Of a stretch of DNA of 51,511 nucleotides, positions 1 through 8,656 are shown piece by piece (the stretch's first letter is position 1; every line of letters begins with the position of its first letter). The stretch comes from Fructobacillus fructosus KCTC 3544. GTDB lineage: Bacteria; Bacillota; Bacilli; Lactobacillales; Lactobacillaceae. The DNA is taken from positions 1-51,511 of the forward strand of contig NZ_JQBH01000013.1 in the NCBI RefSeq assembly GCF_001438695.1, written 5' to 3'. A program made the translations under genes and the position numbers. Under the pieces are notes generated by a model. That model was not told the DNA's origin. It saw only the letters and a list, made by a program, of their open reading frames with translations, and made no database searches.

Positions 1-1729
1 TATCCACGAAGTTAACCGTACGAGTAACCGTCTTTGAAGTTTCCACCCCATCCTTAGGCTTTTCAGGCGTTACGACCTCAGTACCGTGCTTCAAGTAGAC
101 ATAAAGATTACGCCCACCCTTCGGAACCTCCATGCCGAGTCCCTCAATCACACCATCGGGATGCTTAATCACTGGACCATCAAAGTCAAGGGGAGTATCC
201 AATTCAACGAGTTCCTTGTCCTTAATTTGAACTTCATAGCCTTGTGCTAACAAATCTTCTTGTTTGTTATTATATTCGACCATTCCAGTGATATCATAGG
301 CATGTTTTCCATCTGAAGTGACAGCAACTTCTTTGTTGCTATCATCAACGTCAATGAAATGAACGACATTCGAAGCATCCGTCGTTTTGACATAGTAATG
401 AACAAGCGCTGCTGGCTGTTGGTCAAGCTTAAAAGCCGGCCAAATATTTGACACATCCTGAGCTGTGTAGCCACCAGTTTCCTGTTGATGATACATATAA
501 CTTGAGCGAAGCGTGTAGCCGAGGGAAGAAAGATTATCGCTATCAACCGTATACTGATCAGTAAAATTACCGTGTTCTCCCAACAAAGTCATTGGTGAAA
601 TTTGCTCACCAGTGTCTTGGTCAACATAGAATTCTTTGATTACTTGTGGGCTGTATGAACCATAAACAGGTTGTGCAAAGCCACGGACAACGTGTTGAGC
701 GGCAGCGAAGTTATCAAAGTTCTTGGCGTCCCAAGAAATGGACAAGCCATAAGTAGCGGAGGCACCGGATTGGTTCAAATCGACTTTGTCATTGACACCA
801 GCATCGGCACCCTTTCCATCAGTGAAAAGTGAGTAATTTTGATCGTTAGGGTGCACATAGTAAGCAAGTTCAACGGCATCATTAAAGTCCGTTACCTGCT
901 GGCCCACTGCGTTCAGATAGTATCCCAGCTTAACGTGGGCTGTGGTACCGTTTGGATAGGTGTAGACAGCATCCTTTAATTGGCTGGTATTGGTAATCCC
1001 AAGGTCGGTCAACTTGGCTAAGGTGCCGTCTTGCTTATAAACACCTACTCCGATTGCCTTCAAGATACCATTGGCAGCCGTGTCTCCCTGAGCAGTTGCC
1101 GTCACCGTCATAGCAACTTTCATACCTTCGGCAGAAATATCCGAGGCGTTGGCCGTTGGTGTGAATTGGTAAGTACGGTTTTCTTGCCAGTTATCCCAGT
1201 TAATGGTTTGCGTCGCCGCATCTGTTCCAAAAGTCTGGGTGTTTTTGTTTGCCTTAGCAGAACCAGTTGTGGCATCTAGTGATTAGCCGTCACCCACTCG
1301 GTTGTCAAGTGATTCCTGATTAGCATTCGTTTCTTCAGACTGAGTGGTCACATTCTTGGTAGCATTTGACGATTCTGAAGAATCAGCAGACGCAGTGGTC
1401 GTCTCCTTCTTATTCGAAGAGTTGTCTTCCTGCGTATTATCAGTCGCCGTCTTATTAGAATCATTCGTCGTATTCTTCTGATCCTGAGTCGTCGTATCAG
1501 TTGTTGACTTTGTCGTTGCCGCACTCTGATCAGTATCCTTGTTGCTAGTGGAATTCGTCGTGCTTGACTGGTCTTGAACAACCGTTTGTGCTGGGGTTTC
1601 GTCAGCATTGGCACGGTCAACTTGCGCAAAAGCAGCCATTCCAAAAACAGCGATACCAGCAAAAAGCCATTGCTTACCGGACTTATACATCTTAAAATGC
1701 TTTCGTTCTTGAGGCTTTAATTCATTCAT
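1..1729 (-). pseudogene. Mucus-binding (MucBP-type) surface protein, 5' part, interrupted by an in-frame stop
   Basis: The frame begins with a KxYKxGKxW signal peptide (MYKSGKQW around residues 14-21, then a hydrophobic stretch to about residue 42). A Ser/Thr/Asn/Gln-rich linker follows to about residue 145. A TAA at 1283-1285 (codon 149) then stops it. Reading on in the same frame, I found no further stop down to base 1. That part ends with repeats resembling MucBP/Mub domains, for example VHFIDVDDSNKEVA and LYVYLKHGTEVV followed by VTRTVNFVD. Such proteins are exported, usually sortase-anchored, and adhere to mucus or other cells (family knowledge). The C-terminus lies outside the window, so an LPXTG motif cannot be checked. 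The start at 1729 has AGGAAAAGG just upstream. A single CAA-to-TAA change would explain the stop. As it stands, only a 148-residue secreted fragment would be made. Confidence 0.85.
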
Positions 1730-1747
1730 TTAGTTTATCCTTTTCCT

Positions 1748-1783
1748 CATTTCAGATTACTGAAATGTCATAATCAAATGACA
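1748..1783. promoter_or_regulatory. Two adjacent inverted repeats upstream of the mucus-binding gene
   Basis: CATTTCAG/CTGAAATG with a 4-base loop (1748-1767) is followed directly by TGTCAT/ATGACA with a 6-base spacer (1766-1783). They sit immediately upstream of the ribosome binding site of the mucus-binding gene. They could be operator half-sites or a leader stem-loop. Function is inferred only from position. Confidence 0.35.
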
Positions 1784-1894
1784 ACCATTACAGTTACATT
1801 AATTATCCTTTAAATGAAGATTAAATTCAATACAAAAAGGAAATAAAGGGTCTAGTTTAGAATGAAAAGAAACAAAGAAATTAAAGGCAAAAGA

Positions 1895-1920
1895 AAAAAG
1901 CCTGCCTAAGCAGACTTTTT
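1895..1920 (-). terminator. Rho-independent terminator of tuf
   Basis: An 11-bp stem (AAAAAGTCTGC/GCAGGCTTTTT, one G-T pair) with a TTAG loop and a T-run on the minus strand, 13 bases beyond the tuf stop codon. Confidence 0.85.
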
Positions 1921-1933
1921 AAAAACTAATGAA

Positions 1934-3121
1934 TTAGTCTTCGATTTCAGTAACCGTTCCGGCACCAACAGTGTGGCCACCTTCACGAACAGTAAACTTC
2001 AATCCCTTTTCAATGGCAACTGGGGCGATCAATTCAACGTCGAACGTTACTTGGTCACCAGGCATAACCATTTCAACACCTTCAGGCAATTCTACGACAC
2101 CAGTAACATCAGTCGTGTGGAAGTAGAACTGTGGACGGTAGTTAGTGAAGAATGGCGTGTGACGGCCTCCTTCTTCCTTAGTCAAGACATAAACTTCGGC
2201 CTTGAACTTCTTGTGAGTCTTGATTGAGCCAGGGGCTGCCAAAACTTGTCCACGTTCGATTTGGTCACGGTCGATACCACGGAGCAATGCACCGATGTTG
2301 TCACCAGCTTGTGCTTCGTCCAAAGTCTTACGGAACATTTCGATTCCAGTAACCGTTGTCTTTTGGATTTCATCCTTCAAACCAACGATTTCAACTTCAG
2401 TACCAGTAGTCAAAACACCACGGTCAACACGACCAGAAGCAACAGTACCACGACCAGTGATCGTAAATACGTCTTCGACAGGCATCAAGAATGGCTTGTC
2501 ATCTTCACGTGCAGGAGTTGGGATGTATTCGTCAACGGCCTTCATCAAGTCCAAGATAACTTGTTCTTGTTCCTTGTCGCCTTCCAATGCCTTCAAAGCT
2601 GATCCCTTAATAACAGGAATGTCATCGCCTGGGAAGTCATATTCTGACAACAATTCACGAACTTCCATTTCAACCAAGTCAACCAATTCTTCATCGTCAA
2701 CAAGGTCAGTCTTGTTCAAGAAGACAACCAAGTGTTCAACACCAACCTGGCGGGCAAGCAAAATGTGCTCACGAGTCTGTGGCATAGGACCGTCAGTTGC
2801 GGCAACAACAAGGATGGCACCATCCATTTGTGCGGCACCAGTGATCATGTTCTTAACGTAATCGGCGTGACCTGGGGCATCGATGTGGGCGTAGTGACGT
2901 GCGTCCGTTTCGTATTCGATGTGGGACGTGTTGATCGTGATACCACGTTCCTTTTCTTCAGGGGCGTTATCGATTTCGGCAAAGTCCGTAGCGGTCTTTC
3001 CTTCTTTTTCAGCCAATACCTTTGAGATAGCGGCAGTCAAAGTCGTCTTTCCGTGATCGACGTGACCGATAGTACCAATGTTAACGTGGGGCTTGTTACG
3101 AACGTATGTTTCCTTAGCCAA
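1934..3121 (-). CDS. tuf: Translation elongation factor Tu
   Basis: EF-Tu is the GTPase that delivers aminoacyl-tRNA to the ribosome. The G-domain motifs [17 protein letters not shown] and NKTD are all present, followed by the two beta-barrel domains ending in [14 protein letters not shown] place the start at the TTG at 3119-3121 (protein [16 protein letters not shown]...), because GGAGGAA lies at the right distance upstream and this gives 395 residues, the usual length. The longer frame opening at 3163 would add 14 residues never found in EF-Tu. The gene is monocistronic by appearance, with its own strong promoter and a terminator. Confidence 0.98.
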   Translation of the reverse strand: MAKETYVRNKPHVNIGTIGHVDHGKTTLTAAISKVLAEKEGKTATDFAEIDNAPEEKERGITINTSHIEYETDARHYAHIDAPGHADYVKNMITGAAQMDGAILVVAATDGPMPQTREHILLARQVGVEHLVVFLNKTDLVDDEELVDLVEMEVRELLSEYDFPGDDIPVIKGSALKALEGDKEQEQVILDLMKAVDEYIPTPAREDDKPFLMPVEDVFTITGRGTVASGRVDRGVLTTGTEVEIVGLKDEIQKTTVTGIEMFRKTLDEAQAGDNIGALLRGIDRDQIERGQVLAAPGSIKTHKKFKAEVYVLTKEEGGRHTPFFTNYRPQFYFHTTDVTGVVELPEGVEMVMPGDQVTFDVELIAPVAIEKGLKFTVREGGHTVGAGTVTEIED

Positions 3122-3248
3122 TGTAGTTTCCTCCAAAATTTTATTTCTCGGGGTAACCCCCAAGAAAATCGTATGATTATATTTTACAACGCTTGACGGA
3201 TAAAAACAACCATTACAAACGCTTTTTCTGGCCGATGAGCCGAATTCA

Positions 3249-3277
3249 ATTATACTAAGTTCTTAATTTTTTGTAAA
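3249..3277 (-). promoter_or_regulatory. Strong sigma-A type promoter of tuf
   Basis: On the minus strand, TTTACA (3272-3277) and a perfect TATAAT (3249-3254) are separated by 17 bases. They lie about 130 bases upstream of the TTG start of tuf, leaving a long leader. Confidence 0.8.
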
Positions 3278-3348
3278 TACTTTTCCAAATGAAAAAGTAT
3301 CCTGTATTTTTGGTGATTTTTTTCTTTTATGCAGTGTAGTCCAGCCTT

Positions 3349-4260
3349 TTAAACTTCCAGAATGGATAAAAAGTGATAAACGAGTTCATGTAGTTTGGCT
3401 TGATCAGACGATTCTTTTCTCTCCTCATTATCCGGTATGGATTGAAAACGTTGAATATCTTTTTGCATCCAGGCGATTGGATCAGTCACCCGATCGATTT
3501 GTGGAAACAGCGCGTTGAATTCAAGCTTCAACTGCTCATGCAACAGTTCAGAGCTAACGGGATCTTCCTGCCCAATGACTTCTTGCAAATAATCCCTTGC
3601 CGCTTCATAAGCTGGGTGCGTTAATGGATTGCCCGCATGATTAATTTTTGTCGTGTAGTTTTTCCCATCAATGTAGCGATAAGTCAGTTCCTCATCCACC
3701 ATCAACGACTGCATATCGATTAAAATAGTCATTCGAATTAGGGGCAAGCAGTCGGGGTCAATTAGTACCTGCTTTGCCGCGTCAAAGTATTCTTCAAAAG
3801 GCAGCAATTGCGCATCTTGATAAATTTGTTGTTGCGTAAAGGCGTCGAAGGCTGCTAAATGTTTAAGCTCCCGTGCCCTTTTTTTAATTAGTTCACCATT
3901 TTCTTTTCGGGCTTTTTCTTCTGCTTCTTTCAGCCGTTCCAAACGGTTCTCCTGCTTTTCGAAGTCAATCGACCCGAGTGCCAATCGACGGGCGGCAACA
4001 AAGGAGCTAGCGGCTAAGCAAAGATCGAAATAAAACTCATAACCCTCCGTGGTCCACATGTATTCCCCAACGAATTCGCGAGCGATTGTCAACGCTGTTT
4101 CTGCCTGTCCATTCTGATACAACGCCTTTGAAAAAAGCCAGTTATTTTCAAAGGATCGTTCGTCACCATACACCTCTCCGAGCAGTTCCACAGCCTTTGC
4201 AAATTCGTCATCCGCCAACGCTTGCTTTCCTTGGACGATTAATTGATCAAGTCTTGTCAT
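3349..4260 (-). CDS. TPR-like protein of unknown function
   Basis: 303 residues, no signal peptide and no membrane segment. The N-terminal ~120 residues look like degenerate tetratricopeptide helices (for example FAKAVELLGEVYGDE, ALYQNGQAETALTIAREF). A charged coiled-coil follows (residues about 105-135, rich in Lys and Glu), then a helical C-terminal domain. TPR proteins usually act as protein-interaction scaffolds in the cytoplasm. GAAAGGAAA precedes the ATG. It lies downstream of the RNase J2-type gene on the same strand, with a terminator-like hairpin between them. I do not recognise a specific function. Confidence 0.7.
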   Translation of the reverse strand: MTRLDQLIVQGKQALADDEFAKAVELLGEVYGDERSFENNWLFSKALYQNGQAETALTIAREFVGEYMWTTEGYEFYFDLCLAASSFVAARRLALGSIDFEKQENRLERLKEAEEKARKENGELIKKRARELKHLAAFDAFTQQQIYQDAQLLPFEEYFDAAKQVLIDPDCLPLIRMTILIDMQSLMVDEELTYRYIDGKNYTTKINHAGNPLTHPAYEAARDYLQEVIGQEDPVSSELLHEQLKLEFNALFPQIDRVTDPIAWMQKDIQRFQSIPDNEERKESSDQAKLHELVYHFLSILEV

Positions 4261-4292
4261 GGTTTCCTTTCACACCGATTGATTGGGATATA

Positions 4293-4314
4293 AAAAAGAC
4301 CTAAACGGCCTTTT
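4293..4314 (-). terminator. Terminator downstream of the RNase J2-type gene
   Basis: An 8-bp stem (AAAAGGCC/GGTCTTTT, one G-T pair), 5-base loop GTTTA and a T-run on the minus strand, directly after the stop codon at 4319. Confidence 0.65.
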
Positions 4315-4318
4315 AAGA

Positions 4319-6145
4319 TTAGTCAGCGGATTTTGTAGCCTGACCATCATCAGTTTTCTTACCTTGGTTTTTTGCTTTTTTAGCTTTCCCTTGGTTCTTT
4401 TGGTTTTGCTTGTTAGCAGGCTTTTTGCCCTTCTTATCGGTGTCGTTCTTATGGTGGGGGCGACGATTCTGGTTCACTTCCATCACAACAGGCATCACCA
4501 TTGGACGGCGCCGTGTTTCATTGAAAAGGAAGCGTGACAACTTTTCACGGACACCGTTCTTAAGTTCGTTCCAATCAAATGCCTTCGCATTTTTTAGGTA
4601 TTCCTCAATGGCATCAATCGTTATCTTACCAGACTCTTTCATCAAATCCCGGTTAGCCTTCACGTAAACAAAACCACGGGAGGTCATCTTAGGTTTTGAA
4701 ACCACCTTGCGCTTTTTACGGTCAATGGTTACCACGGTGACAAAGACGCCGTCTTCTGACAGAATGCGACGGTCACGCAAGACAACGTTTCCGATATCCT
4801 TCAATGAATCGCCATCAATCATGGTTTCTTCGACGGAAACGGCTCCGACTTTTTCTAAAGTCTCACCATTGTAAGCAATCTGATCACCACGCTTTGCCAT
4901 GATAATCCGTTCCGTCGCCATGCCAACTTCTTCAGCCGCTTGCTTGGCTGTTACCATCACCCGGAATTCAGCCGAGACAGGAAGAAGTACTTCAGGCTTC
5001 AGAATGTTCAGCAAAAGTTGAAGATCTTCCTTCGATGCATGACCAGAAGAGCGAAGGTCTGAAGAAATCTGCTTGACGTTTGCCCCCTTCTTAAAGAGCA
5101 TGTTACGTGTTTGAGCAACGTAGGACTCAACCGCAAAAGCCGGGTTCGTCGTGATAAAGACCAAATCATTGGCACCGATGTTGACAACGGGGTCTTCCCC
5201 CTTTGCCATCTTATGCAAGGCTTTGACAGGTTCCCCTAGCTTACCAGTTTCCAAAACAACGGTTTGAGCATCGGGCAATTGGTCCAATTCCTTGACACTT
5301 GCAAATAACTTTTTGTTGTCTTCTGGAAGCTTCAAAAGGCCAAGATCAAGCGCTGTCTTCACAATTTTATCAGCATCGTGCCCAGTCAAGACCAAACGGC
5401 GCTTCGTCTTAGCCGTCGCATCAATCACCTGCTGCACGCGCTGGATATTGGACGCCACCGCAGCAACCACGATTCGCTTGCCCTTCGCCTCTTCAAAAGT
5501 CTCTTGAATATAAGCGTGAATCTGCCGTTCCGAAGCGGGTGCTTTAACGGATTCTTCCGTTCCCTCTGAATCAGCTAGCAAAGCCAAGACAGGCTTTTGA
5601 CCGATTTCAGCTAGGCGCTGATAGTTCGTCTGGTAGGCGGCTTCGACCGTCTGGTCAAACTTGAAGTGACCAGTGTACACCACCTGTCCTTCATCAACCG
5701 TCATCACGATTCCCAAGGCTTCTGGAATTGTGTGCGTGGTGTTAAAGAAGGATAACTTCACATCACCAAAGTCGATTTCCGTCTTTTCGTTCACGACATG
5801 AAAGTCGTCAAACTGATCAATCGCTTTTTCTTCGTTGATGGCAATTTTAGCCAAGGCAATCGTTAGCTCTGAGCCAAAGACCGGTGCCTGAATTTGCTGC
5901 AACAAATAAGGCAAAGCGCCAATGGCATCGGAGTGTCCGTGTGATAAGAAAATCCCAGCAATCTTATCTTGGTTCTTAATCAAGTATTCAAAATCAGGAA
6001 TTACAACGTCAATTCCTAATTGCTCCGTATCCGGATACTTTAGTCCAGCATCCAAAATAAAAATCTCATCGTTAACGGAGACGGCGTACATGTTCTTACC
6101 GTTTTCTCGAACACCCCCAAGGGGCAAAATATTCAAATCTGTCAT
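4319..6145 (-). CDS. rnjB: Ribonuclease J2-type metallo-beta-lactamase RNase
   Basis: 608 residues with the RNase J layout: beta-lactamase core, beta-CASP domain and C-terminal domain. Family members act in 5'-end-dependent RNA decay and rRNA maturation, usually as a J1/J2 complex. The canonical HxHxDH metal motif reads SHGHSDAIGALPY here (H69, H71, D73, then A74), and the later TGDFKFD motif reads TGHFKFD (H160 for Asp). Degenerate metal ligands of this kind mark the weakly active J2 partner rather than J1. The last ~55 residues form a very basic Lys/Asn/Gln-rich tail, probably an RNA-binding extension; Bacillus J2 is about 50 residues shorter. No J1 gene is in the window. Confidence 0.85.
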   Translation of the reverse strand: MTDLNILPLGGVRENGKNMYAVSVNDEIFILDAGLKYPDTEQLGIDVVIPDFEYLIKNQDKIAGIFLSHGHSDAIGALPYLLQQIQAPVFGSELTIALAKIAINEEKAIDQFDDFHVVNEKTEIDFGDVKLSFFNTTHTIPEALGIVMTVDEGQVVYTGHFKFDQTVEAAYQTNYQRLAEIGQKPVLALLADSEGTEESVKAPASERQIHAYIQETFEEAKGKRIVVAAVASNIQRVQQVIDATAKTKRRLVLTGHDADKIVKTALDLGLLKLPEDNKKLFASVKELDQLPDAQTVVLETGKLGEPVKALHKMAKGEDPVVNIGANDLVFITTNPAFAVESYVAQTRNMLFKKGANVKQISSDLRSSGHASKEDLQLLLNILKPEVLLPVSAEFRVMVTAKQAAEEVGMATERIIMAKRGDQIAYNGETLEKVGAVSVEETMIDGDSLKDIGNVVLRDRRILSEDGVFVTVVTIDRKKRKVVSKPKMTSRGFVYVKANRDLMKESGKITIDAIEEYLKNAKAFDWNELKNGVREKLSRFLFNETRRRPMVMPVVMEVNQNRRPHHKNDTDKKGKKPANKQNQKNQGKAKKAKNQGKKTDDGQATKSAD

Positions 6146-6330
6146 ATTGTTTCCTTTGTTTCGTGTTAATTTTTATCACTTGAGCTTTACCATGTTAGTC
6201 AAAACTCTTGTCTCGAATTATCAATTACTAATATTCTAGCATACTTCCAGCTTTTGAGCCTAAGACATTCACACGAAAGAAAAGGATTTATTGAGTGATT
6301 ACCCAACATTTAACTAAAAAGTGACACAAA

Positions 6331-6356
6331 AAAAGCCACCCGATTGGGTGACTTTT
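6331..6356 (-). terminator. Terminator of the infC-rpmI-rplT operon
   Basis: Stem AAAAGTCACCC/GGGTGGCTTTT with an AATC loop and a T-run on the minus strand, 13 bases beyond the rplT stop. Confidence 0.85.
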
Positions 6357-6368
6357 GTTTTATTAAGA

Positions 6369-6788
6369 TTAACGAGAAACCTTAACCGTCTTGTCAGTTG
6401 TCGCAGCGTTGCGTTCCTTAACCAAAACGTTTTCCTTCTTCAAAGCTTCCTTTGCTTGGTCAGCAACCTTTGAAAAAGTGTCAAAGTCAGATACGGCCAA
6501 ATCAGCCAACATCTTACGGTTCAATTGAACACCTGCCAAAGTCAAACCGTGCATCAACTTTGAGTATGACAAACCGTTCATGCGGGCTGCCGCGTTGATA
6601 CGGGCAATCCACAACTTACGGAAGTCGCGCTTGCGGTTCTTACGATCGCGGTATGCGTACAAGTATGACTTGTAAACTTGTTGCTTAGCAACCTTGTAGT
6701 TGATACGACGTTGTCCACGGTAACCCTTGGCCAACTTAATAAACTTCTTACGACGTGCGCGTGAAACTGTTCCACCCTTAACTCGCAT
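6369..6788 (-). CDS. rplT: 50S ribosomal protein L20
   Basis: 139 residues with the classic L20 start [20 protein letters not shown] and the highly basic N-terminal extension that threads into 23S rRNA. L20 is an early assembly protein and, in Bacillota, can repress its own operon through the infC leader (family knowledge). It is about 20 residues longer than the usual ~118; the extra part is a charged tail after residue 115. It is the last gene of the operon and is followed by a terminator. Confidence 0.97.
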   Translation of the reverse strand: MRVKGGTVSRARRKKFIKLAKGYRGQRRINYKVAKQQVYKSYLYAYRDRKNRKRDFRKLWIARINAAARMNGLSYSKLMHGLTLAGVQLNRKMLADLAVSDFDTFSKVADQAKEALKKENVLVKERNAATTDKTVKVSR

Positions 6789-6834
6789 GGGAAAATCCTC
6801 CTAGAAAATTACTTACTTTACAGACACCCTGAAA

Positions 6835-7032
6835 TTAAAGGGTAGACAACATCTTGGCGTACTTCTTAACCGTTGTCTTGTTCATCATGCGTGTACCACG
6901 CAATTGACGACGTTGCTTCTTCGTCTTACCGTGGAAACGGTGTGACGTATAAGCTGAGGCTGACTTGAAGCCACCCTTTGCAGTCTTCTTGAAGCGCTTC
7001 GCAGCAGCGCGGTGAGTCTTCATCTTGGGCAT
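6835..7032 (-). CDS. rpmI: 50S ribosomal protein L35
   Basis: 65 residues, strongly basic, starting [20 protein letters not shown], typical of L35 in length and sequence. It sits between infC and rplT in the conserved infC-rpmI-rplT operon, 46 bases upstream of rplT. Confidence 0.97.
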   Translation of the reverse strand: MPKMKTHRAAAKRFKKTAKGGFKSASAYTSHRFHGKTKKQRRQLRGTRMMNKTTVKKYAKMLSTL

Positions 7033-7081
7033 GTGTCCATTCTCCTATCGTTTTTCAAGTATCTAAAAGTCGTGTTCTGCT

Positions 7082-7600
7082 TTAGCCCTTCTTAGGTGCC
7101 AAAACTAAGAACATCTGCCGACCATCCATCTTAGCGCGTTGCTCAACCTTGGCAATGTCTTCCAATTCGTTGGCCATCCGTTCTAAGACTTCCCGACCAA
7201 TATCTTGGTGGGTAATCATCCGGCCACGGAAACGCAAGTTCAACTTCACCTTGTCCCCTTTTTCAAGGAACTTAATGGCAGCCTTCTTACGTGTTTCGAA
7301 GTCACCTGAATCAATCACTGGTGACATACGAACTTCCTTAACCTGAACAATCTTTTGGTTTTTGCGTTGTTCTTTTTGACGCTTTTGCGCTTCGAACTTG
7401 GCTTTACCCCAATCCATGATTTTGGCAACTGGTGGTTGTGCATTTGCTTGCACAAGAACCAAATCTTGGCCCATGTCATCGGCACGCTGCTGTGCGTCAC
7501 GCGTTGACATCTCTTCCTGCTTACCATCGTGAATCAGTAAAACCCGACTTGCACGGATATTATCGTTGACTAGATCAACTTGTCTTGGTTGACGTGCTAT
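7082..7600 (-). CDS. infC: Translation initiation factor IF-3, predicted AUA start
   Basis: IF-3 binds the 30S subunit and rejects non-canonical start codons. Both IF-3 domains are present: the N-domain with [14 protein letters not shown], and the C-domain with [19 protein letters not shown] and RFRGR. The frame is open further upstream, but conserved sequence begins at [13 protein letters not shown] place the start at an ATA codon (7598-7600), because GGAGGT (7609-7614) sits 8 bases before it and no ATG/GTG/TTG is suitably placed. This gives 172 residues, matching the family. Non-AUG starts (AUU, AUA, AUC) are a known device by which IF-3 limits its own synthesis. Confidence 0.93.
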   Translation of the reverse strand: MARQPRQVDLVNDNIRASRVLLIHDGKQEEMSTRDAQQRADDMGQDLVLVQANAQPPVAKIMDWGKAKFEAQKRQKEQRKNQKIVQVKEVRMSPVIDSGDFETRKKAAIKFLEKGDKVKLNLRFRGRMITHQDIGREVLERMANELEDIAKVEQRAKMDGRQMFLVLAPKKG

Positions 7601-7765
7601 GGCTCGATACCTCCAAAATATTTTTGTGTGAACAACGAAGAAAAAAGTGGACGAACCGAAGTTCGCCCACCTTACCTGTCTGTACATTGAAGTACAACGT
7701 GTATCTGCCTGGCAACGCGAGTCACGAGGCGAGAAGCGGGCGCTTCTACTTGTTCAACGTCATTA
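7601..7765 (-). promoter_or_regulatory. infC operon leader with attenuator, candidate L20 leader
   Basis: This leader of about 165 bases precedes infC. It contains a GAAGCG/CGCTTC hairpin near its 5' end, a GTAC-flanked hairpin in the middle, and a classic intrinsic terminator before the coding region. That terminator is a 10-bp stem GTGGGCGAAC/GTTCGTCCAC with a TTCG loop (7647-7670) followed by six T on the minus strand (7641-7646). A terminator between promoter and start codon means premature termination must be controlled. By analogy with Bacillus the likely ligand is L20, the last product of the operon. I have not matched it to the Rfam L20 leader model. Confidence 0.7.
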
Positions 7766-7794
7766 AGTATAGACGATAGACGCGACCCTGTCAA
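7766..7794 (-). promoter_or_regulatory. Promoter of infC-rpmI-rplT
   Basis: Minus strand consensus TTGACA (7789-7794), 17-base spacer, TATACT (7766-7771). Confidence 0.85.
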
Positions 7795-7800
7795 ACAATT

Positions 7801-8487
7801 TTAATTCTTTTTTTCTTCTGAGAAGTTCTTTGGCGTCTGCTCGTCATCCGTTACTTGCTGCCCCAAAACAAAGAGTAGCCGACCACCGTAATGGTAGATA
7901 ACTAAGATGGCGAACTGAGCGAGGGCGAAAAGCCCAACGAAGGCAAACATATGCCGGGAAATGGAATTTTGAATACTGCTAATCACCAGGTCATAGTTCG
8001 TAAAAACATCCCAGGAGTTCAACCGTAAGAAACGGCCGAGGTAAATCCCAAACGATGAGATCCAGGACACAACGCCCAGTGTAAACAAGGCAACCAAACC
8101 ACGACGGTTTTTAAGGAAGTGTCGCATCATAATCTCAAGCGACAAAATACCCAAGAAGACCCCAATAAAGATGCCGGCCGCTAAAACGGAATAGTTAAAG
8201 TATTGGTAACGAACATCCAAAGCGGTCGAAATGTACTGTAAGTGGATAAAATCCGTAATCATGTACATAGTGTTCGGAAAGAAAAGCAACCAAAGAACGG
8301 AGAAAACCAGTTGACTAATCTTCCATCGTGACACGATGACTAGCAAAGCAAAGTCCAGGGGCAAGAGTGCCAAGAAAACATTCCACATCAAAAAGTCGAA
8401 GTGAGTTGGCGTTAAGTACACAAAGGCAATGAACAAAAATACAACCAAGTGAACCATGAGGATATTGTTACGGTTTTTCATTGTCAT
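7801..8487 (-). CDS. DUF1361 integral membrane protein
   Basis: 228 residues with about six hydrophobic segments and the family hallmark around residues 65-85 (WLLFFPNTMYMITDFIHLQ), typical of DUF1361 proteins. The molecular function of the family is unknown. The C-terminus is short, polar and cytoplasmic by charge. It is followed by the promoter of the infC operon on the same strand, so it is probably a separate unit. An AAAAGG element lies upstream of the ATG. Confidence 0.8.
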   Translation of the reverse strand: MTMKNRNNILMVHLVVFLFIAFVYLTPTHFDFLMWNVFLALLPLDFALLVIVSRWKISQLVFSVLWLLFFPNTMYMITDFIHLQYISTALDVRYQYFNYSVLAAGIFIGVFLGILSLEIMMRHFLKNRRGLVALFTLGVVSWISSFGIYLGRFLRLNSWDVFTNYDLVISSIQNSISRHMFAFVGLFALAQFAILVIYHYGGRLLFVLGQQVTDDEQTPKNFSEEKKN

Positions 8488-8615
8488 AGGACGGACCTTT
8501 TACTAGTAGATTTTTTTGTTTTTATCAAAAGGATAACAGTACTATTTTAACAGAATTAAGCCCCCTGGTTAAGGGCTTTCACCCCTTTTCTCTTTTTCTT
8601 TTCAGTACTTTTTCA

Positions 8616-8621
8616 TATAAT
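8616..8621 (+). promoter_or_regulatory. Likely -10 element for the editing-domain gene
   Basis: TATAAT about 36 bases before the ATG at 8657. No good -35 hexamer is visible in the pyrimidine-rich stretch upstream. Confidence 0.45.
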
Positions 8622-8656
8622 GAACAAAAAGAAAGACAGCAAACAAGGAGGAGCTA

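Noticed and set aside
247-546. 99-residue minus-strand frame
   Set aside because: It overlaps the mucus-binding protein frame in another phase and resembles no protein. The true frame runs through it with MucBP-like sequence.
1738-1764. Start of the mucus-binding gene further upstream
   Set aside because: The upstream ATG near 1750 is followed by a stop after six codons. The start at 1729 has a good ribosome binding site.
3122-3163. Longer EF-Tu starting at 3163
   Set aside because: The extra residues are not part of EF-Tu and would place the Shine-Dalgarno inside the coding region. The TTG at 3121 gives the universal N-terminus.
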